From NCBI RefSeq assembly GCF_010119195.1, contig NZ_WRXL01000005.1:1-64000 (forward strand): a stretch of 64,000 nt of DNA, given 5' to 3'. Shown here piece after piece: positions 42,851-51,807 of this stretch. A model generated the notes under the pieces. The model saw only the letters and a program-made list of their open reading frames with translations, ran no database searches and was not told the DNA's origin. Numbering within the stretch: position 1 is the first letter of the stretch; each line of letters opens with the position of its first letter. The DNA comes from Haloarcula salina (GTDB lineage: Archaea; Halobacteriota; Halobacteria; Halobacteriales; Haloarculaceae). The position numbers and the translations under genes were made by a program.

Positions 42851-43277
42851 CGTGGAGCGGCGAGAAGCCGCAGCGTCGATCGGCAGCCGAGTGCGATGGG
42901 TCCCTCGTCGGACGCCGGGCATCAGCGTCCTCGTCCTCGTGGCGAGCGCGTGGCTGTTCGGCTGGGTCGTCCCGATTCCACTCACGGTCCACGACCTGGT
43001 ACTGACGACCGACAGCGTTCCGCTGCAAGTCGCCACCGGCCCGGGACCGGCCGTGCTGGGATTCGTCGACGCGGGTACAGTGCGCGTCTATCTGCCCTGG
43101 ACGCTTCTGCCGATACTCGCGGTCGGAGAAGGGATGCATCAGATTCGGCGATGGCGGTACGTCGGGCCCGTGCTCGCCGGGGTTCTCAGTGCGTCCCACG
43201 TGATCGTTCTGAGCGGGTGTGGGTGCGGGACCGGTTCGAGTCGGTTTCTGGGAGGTGCCGCGCTGGCCGCGCTCTAG
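42843..43277 (+). CDS. Small membrane protein at the end of the two-permease ABC operon
   Basis: The 144-residue protein has about four hydrophobic segments (about 27-45, 83-97, 105-124 and 131-144) and a cysteine motif SGCGCGTGSS close to the last one. Its start lies inside the end of the second permease gene (8-base overlap), so co-expression is near certain. It does not resemble any transporter subunit I know. It may be an accessory subunit, or a metal- or thiol-handling partner. Confidence 0.6.
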   Translation: MTDVERREAAASIGSRVRWVPRRTPGISVLVLVASAWLFGWVVPIPLTVHDLVLTTDSVPLQVATGPGPAVLGFVDAGTVRVYLPWTLLPILAVGEGMHQIRRWRYVGPVLAGVLSASHVIVLSGCGCGTGSSRFLGGAALAAL

Positions 43278-43348
43278 CGGATACGGTTTTCGCTCAGCAG
43301 TCGACGGGGAATCGTGTGGGAGACACTATCTGGGGCTGGAATGTCTCC

Positions 43349-44395
43349 CTATCGACGACCGGACTGATGATGTGAGAGTTGCGTCAGAACCGAGAGGCTG
43401 TCCTCGGCGTGGCTCGCGGTCCGTTCCAGCAGATCCGCGACGCGCTGGAGGAGTAGTAACGGCTCCGGTCGCTCATTGCGAAGGGTTTCGTGGAACGCCG
43501 CTATCGATTCGTCGACGGTGTTCAACGCGTTCCGCGCGGCCTCGGCCTCCTGGTAGCTCGGGCTGTTGACGACGCTCCAAATCCGGTTCATAGCATCGTC
43601 GAGCGGGGTCGTGATCTCTCGGAGGTGCTCCGCCACGTCGTCCACCGGAGCCGTTCCGTCGTACTGCGTCACGAGTTCACTGATCTCGACGGCCGTCTCC
43701 GCCATCTGTGTGATCTCCTGAACGACCGACCGGTAGGCGATGAGCGGGAACCCGCTCTCGATTCCGATGACCTGGCTCAAACGTGGGTTTCGATACGTGG
43801 CGAACGACAACCGCAGGAACAGGAAGTACAGCTTCTCGATCTGGTGGTAGCGGCTACTCACCTGGCGCGCCGTGCTGACGTCGCCGTCGATCAGCGCGTC
43901 GATCGCGCCCTGCCGCATCGACGTTTCAGTGCGCCCGAGACGCTCGAGCATCGTCTGGAGGTCGAAATCGTCGGGGGCGACCGAACAGCGGACCGTCATG
44001 TACGTTCCTCCTTCCTCCACGGCACTCAGTCCCATCAGCCGCCGTTCGGCTGCGAGCACACCGTCGCGGTGGTCGAGACCGAGAGCGGTGGTCCCCTCGA
44101 TCCGGATCAGATGGCGACCCAGGATGTACTGGGTGATGAGCGCTCGTTCCAGGGCCTTCCCGCTGAGTACGTCGGCATCCAGTGACGCCTCCGACTCCGG
44201 AACGTCCGGCTGCTGCGGAACGAGGAGCAACGCGCCCCCCTCGTTGTCCTGCTGGACAACGATTTCGTCGCCCTTTTCGACGTTGTGCGTTCGGGCCCAC
44301 TCGGCGGGGACCGTAACCGCCAGCGTCGAGGATCCCAGTTGCTGCACTTTCCGTTTCGTTCGAATCGGTTCCTGTTTCACGGGTATCCACTCCAT
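43349..44395 (-). CDS. AbrB-like/PhoU domain regulator
   Basis: The 348-residue protein begins with a swapped-hairpin AbrB/SpoVT type DNA-binding domain (RKVQQLGSSTLAVTVPAEWA, VEKGDEIVV), followed by two PhoU-like three-helix units (about 85-190 and 220-335) with conserved acidic helices such as LITQYILGRHLIRIEG and DDAMNRIWSVV. Proteins of this design in haloarchaea are linked to phosphate signalling and membrane-protein regulation. The start could also be a GTG five codons downstream. No phosphate transporter is next to it. Confidence 0.85.
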   Translation of the reverse strand: MEWIPVKQEPIRTKRKVQQLGSSTLAVTVPAEWARTHNVEKGDEIVVQQDNEGGALLLVPQQPDVPESEASLDADVLSGKALERALITQYILGRHLIRIEGTTALGLDHRDGVLAAERRLMGLSAVEEGGTYMTVRCSVAPDDFDLQTMLERLGRTETSMRQGAIDALIDGDVSTARQVSSRYHQIEKLYFLFLRLSFATYRNPRLSQVIGIESGFPLIAYRSVVQEITQMAETAVEISELVTQYDGTAPVDDVAEHLREITTPLDDAMNRIWSVVNSPSYQEAEAARNALNTVDESIAAFHETLRNERPEPLLLLQRVADLLERTASHAEDSLSVLTQLSHHQSGRR

Positions 44396-44672
44396 CTGTC
44401 GAGTCCGACGAGCGCCCCTCGAGAAGGCATACAGACATCTACAATAACCAACCAGATACCGCTTTGGGTACCAATAATTTTTCAAGTTCCGGTATATTCC
44501 AGACGATCAGGTTATTATCTGGCCCAAGTATGAAATATTCTGAACCGACCACAGTTGGTCCCGGAGTCCTGAGTCTATCCCAGTACCATTCCGACTCTGT
44601 GGTTCGATAGACAGTACGGGCCGGCGACGCGCCTTCGTGGCGGACCGAACCGCGACACGGTGAGAAGGCTTA
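44396..44672. other. Intergenic region between divergent regulators' targets
   Basis: The divergent gap is AT-rich from about 44440 to 44540, which supplies the promoter of the leftward PhoU-like gene. At its right end lies the TATA-like GGCTTATGA (44667-44675) of the zinc-ribbon gene. No gene was recognised. Confidence 0.5.
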
Positions 44673-44694
44673 TGACTAACTGATCAGTAAGTCA
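44673..44694. promoter_or_regulatory. TetR-type operator copy A (zinc-ribbon gene)
   Basis: Half-sites TGACTAACTGA and TCAGTAAGTCA form a 22-base dyad with one mismatched pair. It fills the space between the TATA-like element and the ATG at 44699, ideal for repression. A related 22-base copy stands before the MATE gene, and a TetR-family gene lies between the two. Confidence 0.68.
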
Positions 44695-44698
44695 GTTC

Positions 44699-45124
44699 AT
44701 GAGAACGACGTACTCAGCGAAGCGACCTTGGCTCGCGGCGGTGCTCGCAGCTCTCGTTACGGGACTCGGGCACCTCTATCTCCGCCGGTGGCGTCGGGCG
44801 ATCGGGTGGCTCGCCGCCCTCGTCGCCACGAGCTACGTCCTCGTCGAACCGGCGGCGGTGGACGCGCTCGCGAGTGGGACCGTCGCGGACCCGTTCGCTG
44901 TGCTGCCGATCTTGCTCGTCGCGGGACTCAGCGTGGCCGACGCATATCTCCTCGCGCGCGCTCAGAACGCCGTGGCCCGAGTGACGGTCACACCGGAGGG
45001 GCAGCTCACCCACTGCCCGACCTGCGGGAGGGAACTCGAAACCGACCTCGACTTCTGTCACTGGTGTACGACCGACGTCCCGGACCTCGACGAGATGCTC
45101 GACGAGGAAGACCGGCGTCGCTGA
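44699..45124 (+). CDS. Membrane protein with C-terminal zinc ribbon
   Basis: The 141-residue protein has an N-terminal pair of hydrophobic segments typical of TM2-like proteins (AAVLAALVTGLGHLYLRRWR with its Gly-His-Leu-Tyr motif, then IGWLAALVATSYVL), a third span near 60-82, and a cytoplasmic zinc ribbon THCPTCGRELETDLDFCHWC (CxxC ... CxxC). The acidic tail ends two codons after an Arg run. Its promoter carries the TetR-type operator shared with the MATE exporter, so it is probably induced with it. Function unknown. Confidence 0.75.
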   Translation: MRTTYSAKRPWLAAVLAALVTGLGHLYLRRWRRAIGWLAALVATSYVLVEPAAVDALASGTVADPFAVLPILLVAGLSVADAYLLARAQNAVARVTVTPEGQLTHCPTCGRELETDLDFCHWCTTDVPDLDEMLDEEDRRR

Positions 45125-45125
45125 C

Positions 45126-45716
45126 TCACCGGAGCATCGCGTCGGCGTACTCGGTCGCCGTCCGCCGGGCCGTTTCGAGGGCGGTCGTCTCGTCAAGCAC
45201 TACGGCCCGCGTGCGGGCGCCGTCGACGATGGTCATCAGTGCCCGGGCCACGTGGTCGGCGTCGACGTCGTCGAACACGCCCTCGTCGATGCCGTGGTTG
45301 ATGACCGCCTTGAGCATGTAGCGGATGTACTCGTCGTTCTGCTCGAATCGGGTCCGAAAGGCCTCCTTGTACGGGGCCTGACTCCGCATCTCGAGTATCG
45401 CGATGAGCAGGTCGAGATTGTCCTCGGGCTCGACGAGGAGCGTATCGAGGAGGACCGTCAGTCGTTCCTCTGGATCGGTCGTCTCGACCTCGCGTATCGA
45501 GGCCACGAACTGTTCGAGGAGATAGTCGAGAAACGCCGCGAGCAGTTCCTCTTTCGTGTCGTAGTGGTAGTGTATCGCGGCGGTCGATTTCCCGTACTCG
45601 TCGGCGATGCGCTGGACCGTGAGGTCCGCGTAGCCGTGTTCTCGAAGCGCCCGGTAGGTGGCCCGCATGATCTGTTCGCTCGGACCGGAAAACGAGCGTT
45701 CAGTTGGGTCGGCCAT
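45126..45716 (-). CDS. TetR/AcrR-family transcriptional repressor
   Basis: The 196-residue protein has the TetR N-terminal helix-turn-helix (TYRALREHGYADLTVQRIAD, KSTAAIHYHYDTKEELL) and an all-helical ligand-binding domain. It is convergent with the zinc-ribbon gene (one base apart) and divergent from the MATE gene 236 bases away. Both neighbours carry the same 22-base operator, so it is their likely local repressor, released by a compound that the MATE pump exports. No matching operator was seen immediately before its own start. Confidence 0.9.
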   Translation of the reverse strand: MADPTERSFSGPSEQIMRATYRALREHGYADLTVQRIADEYGKSTAAIHYHYDTKEELLAAFLDYLLEQFVASIREVETTDPEERLTVLLDTLLVEPEDNLDLLIAILEMRSQAPYKEAFRTRFEQNDEYIRYMLKAVINHGIDEGVFDDVDADHVARALMTIVDGARTRAVVLDETTALETARRTATEYADAMLR

Positions 45717-45858
45717 TGGAGTCGGTTTCGGCTATGGTTGGATAACGGTTTTGACTCGGGTCACTCATCCGAGAATCGAATCGAGTGGTTAGCTACAACA
45801 CGCCGTAATTCTCGACTTTATTGATTATTCCCTGTGATTGATGCACTCACAAAGTTTT

Positions 45859-45880
45859 TGACTGACTAGTTAGTAAGTTA
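45859..45880. promoter_or_regulatory. TetR-type operator copy B (MATE gene)
   Basis: TGACTGACTAG followed by TTAGTAAGTTA aligns with copy A base for base at 17 of 22 positions. It begins at the end of the TATA-like AAAGTTTTT (45851-45859), the same geometry as copy A, and lies 14 bases upstream of a mini reading frame and 73 upstream of the MATE start. Confidence 0.65.
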
Positions 45881-45893
45881 GATACTGACCGAT

Positions 45894-45953
45894 ATGCACG
45901 ACGACACCGTACCGGATCGACCTGCAAGCACGCCACCGGGGGTAACGCGCTGA
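45894..45953 (+). CDS. Possible 19-residue upstream reading frame coupled to the MATE gene
   Basis: ATG 45894 opens a frame (MHDDTVPDRPASTPPGVTR) whose TGA shares its last base with the MATE start codon. If the TATA-like element at 45851-45859 sets the start of transcription near 45882, this frame is first on the messenger. It contains two Pro-Pro or Pro-rich steps near the end. It may act as a leader peptide or simply allow coupled re-initiation. It is too short for coding statistics. Confidence 0.35.
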   Translation: MHDDTVPDRPASTPPGVTR

Positions 45954-47437
45954 TGGGTCTCTGGAATCGACTCGGATCGCTGTTCAGGGGACCGGAGGAG
46001 TTCGACCTCACGTCGGGGAGCATCGGGAAGCCACTGTTCTTCCTCTCGATGCCGATCGTCGTCACCAACCTCTTTCAGACGGCGTACAACCTCGCGGACA
46101 CCTTCTGGCTCGGGCAGTACAGTACCGACGCCCTCGCGGCGATCAGTTTCGCGTTCCCGATGGTGTTCCTGCTCATCTCCCTCGGGACCGGGATCTCCGT
46201 CGCCGGAAGCGTCCTCGTGGCGCAGTTCACGGGGGCAGGGAAGGAGCGAGAGGCGGAGTACGCGGCCTCACAGACGATCACGTTCGCCGTCCTGGTATCG
46301 GCCGTTCTCGGCGGAATCGGGTACGTCGCCATCGGCGATTTCCTCTCGCTCATGGGCGCGTCGGCGGACGTGTTGCCGCTGGCGTCCAGTTACATGGAGG
46401 TCATCTCGGGCGGCCTGCTGTTCATGTTCGGCTTCTTCGTCTTCAACGCGCTCATGCGGGGGTACGGCGACACGATCACGCCGATGCTCGTCATGTTCGG
46501 GTCGGTCGTGTTCAACATCGTCATCGACCCGTTCCTCATCTTCGGCTGGACGGTCGTCGAGAACGCCCCGCTGCTCGGGACGGTAGCGTTCCCCGAACTC
46601 GGCATCCAGGGCGCAGCCATCGCGACGATTCTCTCGCGTGCGCTGGCTCTGCTCGTCGGACTGGCGATCATGTTCCGCGGCAACCGCGGCGTCCAGATCC
46701 ACCTCCGGGACATGGCCCCAGACAGCTCGTATCTCCGCCGACTCGTCCGCATCGGCGCGCCGGCGTCGATCGAGGGTATGGGCCGGGCGCTGTCGATGAA
46801 CCTCCTGCTGGTCATCGTCGCGCTGTTTCCTGACCCGGTCGTCGCCGCCTACGGCATCGGAACGCGCGTCTTCTCAGTGATCGTGCTGCCGGCGATCGCC
46901 GTCGCCCGCGGCGTCGAGACGATGACCGGCCAGAACATGGGCGCGGACAAGCCCGACCGCGCTGAAAAGGCAGCGTCGCTCGCAGCGACGGTCCTCTTCG
47001 GCGTCCTCACGGCCGCAGGTATCGTCGTGTTCCTGTTTCCGGAGCCGCTCGTCTCGATGTTCGTCGGGGCCGGACAGGAGAGCGCGGATCGGGTGATCGA
47101 GATCGGCGCGCAGTTCCTCCGCTACGTCGCGCTGACCTTCGGGTTCATCGGCATCACCCGTGCGTACACGGGGAGCTTCCGCGGTGCGGGCAAGACACTC
47201 ACCGCCGCGGCGATCTCCGTCGTAATGCTCGGCGTCGTGCGGTTCCCCGTCGCATGGTTCGCCGCGAAACCGCTCGGGGCGACCGGGATCTGGCTGTCCT
47301 TCGCCATCTCGAACGTCGTCGGGGCGATCATTGCGTACGCGTGGTACCGGCGCGGAACGTGGCGAGGCAGCGAGCTGTCTGAAACCGACGTGAATCTCGA
47401 GGAAACTGCCGTCGAGACGACCGTCGACGGGGATTGA
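45953..47437 (+). CDS. MATE-family multidrug/cation antiporter
   Basis: The 494-residue protein has twelve membrane spans in two homologous halves. The N-terminal half contains PIVVTNLFQTAYNLADTFWL and LGTGISVAGSVLVAQFTGAG, and the second half GIGTRVFSVIVLPAIAVARG and GQNMGADKPDRAEKAA, all typical of archaeal NorM/DinF-like exporters driven by sodium or protons. It is controlled by the TetR operator upstream. The substrate cannot be predicted. Confidence 0.92.
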   Translation: MGLWNRLGSLFRGPEEFDLTSGSIGKPLFFLSMPIVVTNLFQTAYNLADTFWLGQYSTDALAAISFAFPMVFLLISLGTGISVAGSVLVAQFTGAGKEREAEYAASQTITFAVLVSAVLGGIGYVAIGDFLSLMGASADVLPLASSYMEVISGGLLFMFGFFVFNALMRGYGDTITPMLVMFGSVVFNIVIDPFLIFGWTVVENAPLLGTVAFPELGIQGAAIATILSRALALLVGLAIMFRGNRGVQIHLRDMAPDSSYLRRLVRIGAPASIEGMGRALSMNLLLVIVALFPDPVVAAYGIGTRVFSVIVLPAIAVARGVETMTGQNMGADKPDRAEKAASLAATVLFGVLTAAGIVVFLFPEPLVSMFVGAGQESADRVIEIGAQFLRYVALTFGFIGITRAYTGSFRGAGKTLTAAAISVVMLGVVRFPVAWFAAKPLGATGIWLSFAISNVVGAIIAYAWYRRGTWRGSELSETDVNLEETAVETTVDGD

Positions 47438-48228
47438 CAGAGGAGACAGTCGGCCTCCTCGCATCGAAGTCGATAGCAGACGGCGTATCCATTTTCACGA
47501 CACCTCGTCGACGATAGGAATTAATCGATCAAAGATAGGATCAGGGAATTCACATCCCAGAGATTGATTGCTCGAACAAAATAGGGCGATAAAGAATCAT
47601 AGCTACGCTTTTGGTCCCATAATTCCCTAATTTCTCGATTGCCACTCGCTCATACTGTATCTATCCTGAAATGCAACTCTCAGAGACTGATACCCCTGTC
47701 CCACCCCCGTACGTCCACACAGCACTCGTTCGACACGTCGCGAAACACCATCATAGAAGCCCGTCGCACCGACGACTCTCTAGACTGTGTGGCGAAGCCA
47801 TCAAACGGCGAGAAACACTCAACCGCCCGACGGCAGTGCGATCGATTCACACGTCGCTTCAATCGTTGCTATAGAGTCGGTCAGTGGCACTGAGACACCA
47901 TCCTGAAACAAATGTACGATTGTTATACGGCCTGGTCGAATCCGTCGCCGAGTCGGTGGTGGTCACTCGCGCAATTCGTTTACAGCTTGAAAATGGATTT
48001 CGAACAGGCGCCCTCCCGGTACGTGTACCCGGTCGACCCCCCGACGAATCAGGTTTGAGTCGCATCATGTCACCATGCCTCACACGGTGAATTGTGGTCG
48101 TTCCGAGGTAACCGCTGCAGAGAACAGGAGACGGTTCTCCTGGAATAGACAGAGGCCGGTCCGGACCGCGACCCATCCCGTTCACGGGTTGTAAATAGAT
48201 TTAAGAGCGTCGTCGCCCACGTATCTGT
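47438..48228. other. Intergenic region without a recognised gene
   Basis: The 790-base gap between the MATE gene and an IclR regulator has mixed composition. Short frames are present but their translations are rich in Ser, Thr, Arg and His and lack halophilic acidity. At the right end ATTTAAGA (48198-48205) gives a leaderless promoter for 48229. No remnant could be identified. Confidence 0.5.
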
Positions 48229-48999
48229 ATGATGGTGAACCGAGACGACGACGAAGTCCTGGTCAAAGGGACGGCAACGGCGTTCGAGGTGCTCGAAGCC
48301 CTCGGCGAGAGCGGCGAAGCGACCCTGACAGAGATCGCAGAACGGGCGTCGGTGTCCAAACCGGGGGCGTACAAGCACCTCACGACGCTCGACCGGCTCG
48401 GGTACGTCGTGAAGCGCGACACCACCTACACGCTTGGCCCGCGATTTCTGCGCCTCGGCAGCTGGTCTCGGAACGAGATGCAACTGTTCCGCGCGGCGAA
48501 ACCGAAAATCGACGAGCTGTCCGACACGACGCCCGGGCTGACAAGCCTCCTCGTCGAGGATCACGGGCAGGGCGTGTACGTCTACCGCGCCGGTGACGAC
48601 CAGTACCTGTACGAGCGTCCCGAAGGGGAGACCGTCCCCCTTCACGCGTCTGCGGCTGGAAAGGCCGTCCTCGCGGCCCTCGACGAGTCGGAATTCGAGC
48701 GAGCGATCGATCGCCACGGACTGACGAGCGTCACACCGAACACGGTCACCGACGAGTCGGCACTACGGACCGAACTACAAGACATCCGCGAGGGCGGCGT
48801 GGCCTCGGATCGCGGGGAATGTCTCGAAGACTGGCACGGCGTCGCGTATCCCATCACTCGGGGGACGGACGGCCCGGTCGGCGCCGTCTCAGTCTCCGGG
48901 CCGGTCGACGAACTTACCGGTTGGACGCTCGACGAGGAGATATCGGGCCACATCGTCAGCACCGTCGAGTCCATCGAGGTCGAACTCTTCATGAGCTGA
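48229..48999 (+). CDS. IclR-family transcriptional regulator
   Basis: The 256-residue protein has a winged helix-turn-helix (TLTEIAERASVSKPGAYKHL), a recognition wing, and the effector domain with HASAAGKAVLAAL and WHGVAYPITRGTDGPVGAV. The start at the first of two ATGs lies 27 bases after a TATA-like element. It faces the end of the DgoD-like gene and is the nearest regulator to the sugar-acid and glucose-dehydrogenase cluster at 49325-57661, which it probably controls. Confidence 0.88.
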   Translation: MMVNRDDDEVLVKGTATAFEVLEALGESGEATLTEIAERASVSKPGAYKHLTTLDRLGYVVKRDTTYTLGPRFLRLGSWSRNEMQLFRAAKPKIDELSDTTPGLTSLLVEDHGQGVYVYRAGDDQYLYERPEGETVPLHASAAGKAVLAALDESEFERAIDRHGLTSVTPNTVTDESALRTELQDIREGGVASDRGECLEDWHGVAYPITRGTDGPVGAVSVSGPVDELTGWTLDEEISGHIVSTVESIEVELFMS

Positions 49000-49324
49000 T
49001 AACAGGGGAGGCGTTTACAGGACGTAAACATATTCGTGGCCTGAAGCGTGACCCGTATGCTCTCGAAGTTGACCAAAGGTTTTATTATCGATAAGCGAGC
49101 ACTAACGGGCGGAGCAAGAATACAGACGCTCCGCTGGCTGTACGACCAACACGTTACTTACCGTCAGGCAAACGTGGACCTCTGCCCACATCCGTACAGC
49201 CACGCCCCGTTATAGCGAAGCCGTAGTAGTCGATACACCGCGAGAAGCGGACGTGCCGAAGAGACTCGTGTGGTGTCAGGGCCCGTAGTCGAACGCGCGG
49301 AAGGCCTTCATTCGTGAGAGCGTC
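49000..49324. other. Convergent intergenic region
   Basis: The gap contains the inverted repeat at 49013-49029, an AT-rich stretch at 49075-49095, and otherwise GC-rich text with no gene. Confidence 0.5.
49013..49029. repeat. Inverted repeat GTTTAC ... GTAAAC
   Basis: Perfect six-base arms flank AGGAC, 14 bases after the IclR-type stop codon. It could be a regulator site or a weak hairpin at the transcript end. There is no downstream T-run. No other copy was noticed in the window. Confidence 0.3.
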
Positions 49325-50497
49325 TCACCACTCGGCGATGCTCCCGTCGTCCCGTCGGCGAATCGGAGTGTTCCACTTGACGTCGACGGCCGACTGTTCG
49401 CGCACCAGTTCCTCGTCGATCTCGATACCGAGGCCGGGCTCGGCAGGCGGCTCGAAGTAGCCGTCGACGCATCGGAGTGCGTCCTGGTTCTCGAGGTACG
49501 TGATATCCGCTTCCTCCTCCGGATAGCGTTCGAGGCTCTGTTGCTGGGTGAGGATGTTCCAGGACGCGAACCCGATCTGCAACGACGCCGCGACTGCGAC
49601 CGGGCCGAACGGACAGTCGATAGCGGCACCGACCCCGAACGTCTCGGCCATGTCGATGATGCGCTTCGTCTCGGAGATCCCGCCCAACTGGGCGATGCTC
49701 GGTTGGATGATGTCGACGCCGCCGTCGACCAGCAGCGATCGGAACTCCGCTCGCGAGTACAGTCGCTCGCCGGTCGCGATGGGGACGGTCGTGCCGCTCG
49801 CGAGCTCCGGCAGCACGTGATTATGTTCCGGAAGCACGGGCTCCTCGACGAACATCGGGGAGTAGGGCTCGAACGCCTTGATGAGCCGCGTCGCCATCGG
49901 ACGGGTCGCTCGCCCGTGCAAGTCGACGCCGACGTCCACGTCGGTCCCGACGACCTCGCGGACGTGCGCGAGTCTGTCGACGATTTCGTCAACTTTCGAC
50001 GGGGCGTCGATATGCCGAAGCTTCGGACTACCTGCGATCTTCACCGCGGAGAAGCCGGCTTCGACGCTCTCTCTGGCCGCCGTTTCCAGCTCGGAGTCCG
50101 GGCGATCAGACCCCTGCTGGAGATCGCCGCCGATCCAGCGATACGCCCGTAATCTATCCCTAACTGGGCCGCCGAGGAGTTCGTACACCGGCTTCCCGCA
50201 CTCTTTGCCCTTGATGTCCCAGAGCGCCTGATCGATGCCCGAGATGGCGCTCATGAGAATCGGACCGCCGCGGTAGAACCCGCTCCGGTACATCGCCTGC
50301 CAGTGGTCCTGAATCCGACCCGCCTCGTAGCCGATGATGTGCGTCTTGACCAGCTTGTCGACCGCCGCCTTCACCATGTCTGCGTGGCCTTCGAGCGTCG
50401 GTTCGCCCCAGCCGACGAGGCCGTCGGCCGTCTCGAGCCGAACGAAGAGCCAGCGCGGCGGGACCTCGAACAGTTCGTAATCGACAATCGTTGCCAT
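49325..50497 (-). CDS. Galactonate-dehydratase-like enolase-superfamily enzyme with His-to-Asp change
   Basis: The 390-residue protein aligns by eye with D-galactonate dehydratase (DgoD): VDLHGRATRPMA holds the first metal Asp and the His acid catalyst, FVEEP and ATGERL hold the metal glutamates, and IIQPSIAQLGGI matches. Where DgoD has HCPLGP, with the second catalytic His, this protein reads DCPFGP (Asp about residue 294). It should still bind Mg2+ but its chemistry may differ. It is divergent from a Gfo/Idh/MocA dehydrogenase and a glucose dehydrogenase, fitting aldonic acid dehydration in a non-phosphorylated Entner-Doudoroff-type route. Confidence 0.85.
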   Translation of the reverse strand: MATIVDYELFEVPPRWLFVRLETADGLVGWGEPTLEGHADMVKAAVDKLVKTHIIGYEAGRIQDHWQAMYRSGFYRGGPILMSAISGIDQALWDIKGKECGKPVYELLGGPVRDRLRAYRWIGGDLQQGSDRPDSELETAARESVEAGFSAVKIAGSPKLRHIDAPSKVDEIVDRLAHVREVVGTDVDVGVDLHGRATRPMATRLIKAFEPYSPMFVEEPVLPEHNHVLPELASGTTVPIATGERLYSRAEFRSLLVDGGVDIIQPSIAQLGGISETKRIIDMAETFGVGAAIDCPFGPVAVAASLQIGFASWNILTQQQSLERYPEEEADITYLENQDALRCVDGYFEPPAEPGLGIEIDEELVREQSAVDVKWNTPIRRRDDGSIAEW

Positions 50498-50655
50498 GGG
50501 TGGTATCCACGCCGTATCCTCATTACTTTACTCCCCGACGGGGCGGGCTGACTCGCGCTCGACGCCCGATCGAGCGGGCCGGTCGGCTACCCGGAAGACA
50601 CGTTCGAGTCAATCCGACCGGAAGGTATAACAGTGACTACCGAGACGTTCCAACG

Positions 50656-51738
50656 ATGCGATTCGGAGTCATCGGCTGTGGAATGGTGGCACAGGTCATG
50701 CATATCCCGTACCTCGCGGAGCTTCCGGAGGCGAAGCTACACGCCCTCGTCGACCCCGCCGAGGACCGGGCGCAAGAACTCGCGGAGCGCTACAACGTCC
50801 CGCACGTCTACGCCGGTCACGAGGCGCTGATCGACGAACGTGGCGACGACCTGGACGCCGTGGTCGTACTCACGCCCTCGCACGCGCACGCAGACGTGGT
50901 CGTCGACACGCTCGGCGCCGAGATACACACGCTCGTCGAGAAACCGCTCGCGACGTCGCTCGAAGACGCCGACCGAATCGTCGAGGCCGACGAGACGTCG
51001 GACGCGACCGCGATGGTCGCGTACATGAAACGCTACGACCCGTCGTATCAGCGGGCACAGGCCGAGATCGACGGCCTCGACGGCATCGACCTCGTCACCG
51101 CTTACGACGTGGACCCGGACCACTTCCGCATCGTCGCCGAAGTGTACGACCTCGTGGAGGGCGCTCCGCCGGAGGAACTCATCGAGGAGAGCGTCGAAAA
51201 GCGACAGGCAGACATCGAGCAGGCCATCGGGACGGACGACGAGACGCTCGTGGACGCCTACGACTTCCAGCTCGAACACGTCTGTCACGACGTCAACGCG
51301 CTGCGCGGACTGTTCGGGAGAGTCGAATCCATCGACCACGTGAACGTCTTCGCCGACGGCCGGTACGCGACGGCCCACCTCACCTACGAGGACGGCGTCC
51401 AGTGCGTGCTGGAGACGGGCGACTCCGACCGCAAGTGGTTCGAGGAGTTCATCCGCGTCGACGCGCCGGACGGCATGGTCACCGTCGACTTCTCCAACCC
51501 GTTCATCAAGAACACGCCCACGGAGCTCCGTACGAAACAGGGCATCGAGGAGCTCACAGACACCGTCAGGACGCCGTCGTACGACGAGGCGTTCAAACGC
51601 GAACAGGAGGCCTTCATCGACTGCGTCGAGGGCGAGGCCGAGGTGAAGACGACCACCGCCGAAGCCAGGGAAGACCTCCGGGTCATCGTCGACCTGTTCA
51701 GGTCCTACCGCGGCGAGGCGGCTCGAAGCGACGACTGA
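50656..51738 (+). CDS. Gfo/Idh/MocA-family sugar dehydrogenase
   Basis: The start at ATG 50656 gives 360 residues. The Rossmann motif VIGCGMVAQ, then TPSHAHADVV and VEKPLATSLEDA, the family EKP signature, are clear. The C-terminal alpha/beta domain includes YDFQLEHVCHDVNALRG with the conserved His, and SDRKWFEEFIRVDAPDGMV. Members oxidise sugars or inositols with NAD(P). It is followed after 69 bases by glucose dehydrogenase, suggesting parallel oxidation of two sugars or successive steps. Confidence 0.88.
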   Translation: MRFGVIGCGMVAQVMHIPYLAELPEAKLHALVDPAEDRAQELAERYNVPHVYAGHEALIDERGDDLDAVVVLTPSHAHADVVVDTLGAEIHTLVEKPLATSLEDADRIVEADETSDATAMVAYMKRYDPSYQRAQAEIDGLDGIDLVTAYDVDPDHFRIVAEVYDLVEGAPPEELIEESVEKRQADIEQAIGTDDETLVDAYDFQLEHVCHDVNALRGLFGRVESIDHVNVFADGRYATAHLTYEDGVQCVLETGDSDRKWFEEFIRVDAPDGMVTVDFSNPFIKNTPTELRTKQGIEELTDTVRTPSYDEAFKREQEAFIDCVEGEAEVKTTTAEAREDLRVIVDLFRSYRGEAARSDD

Positions 51739-51807
51739 GCGCCGTTCGCGACCGTGCCGGGACGGGAAACGGTTTTGTACGGCCCCGCCGAACGCTCCGA
51801 CGTTGCA

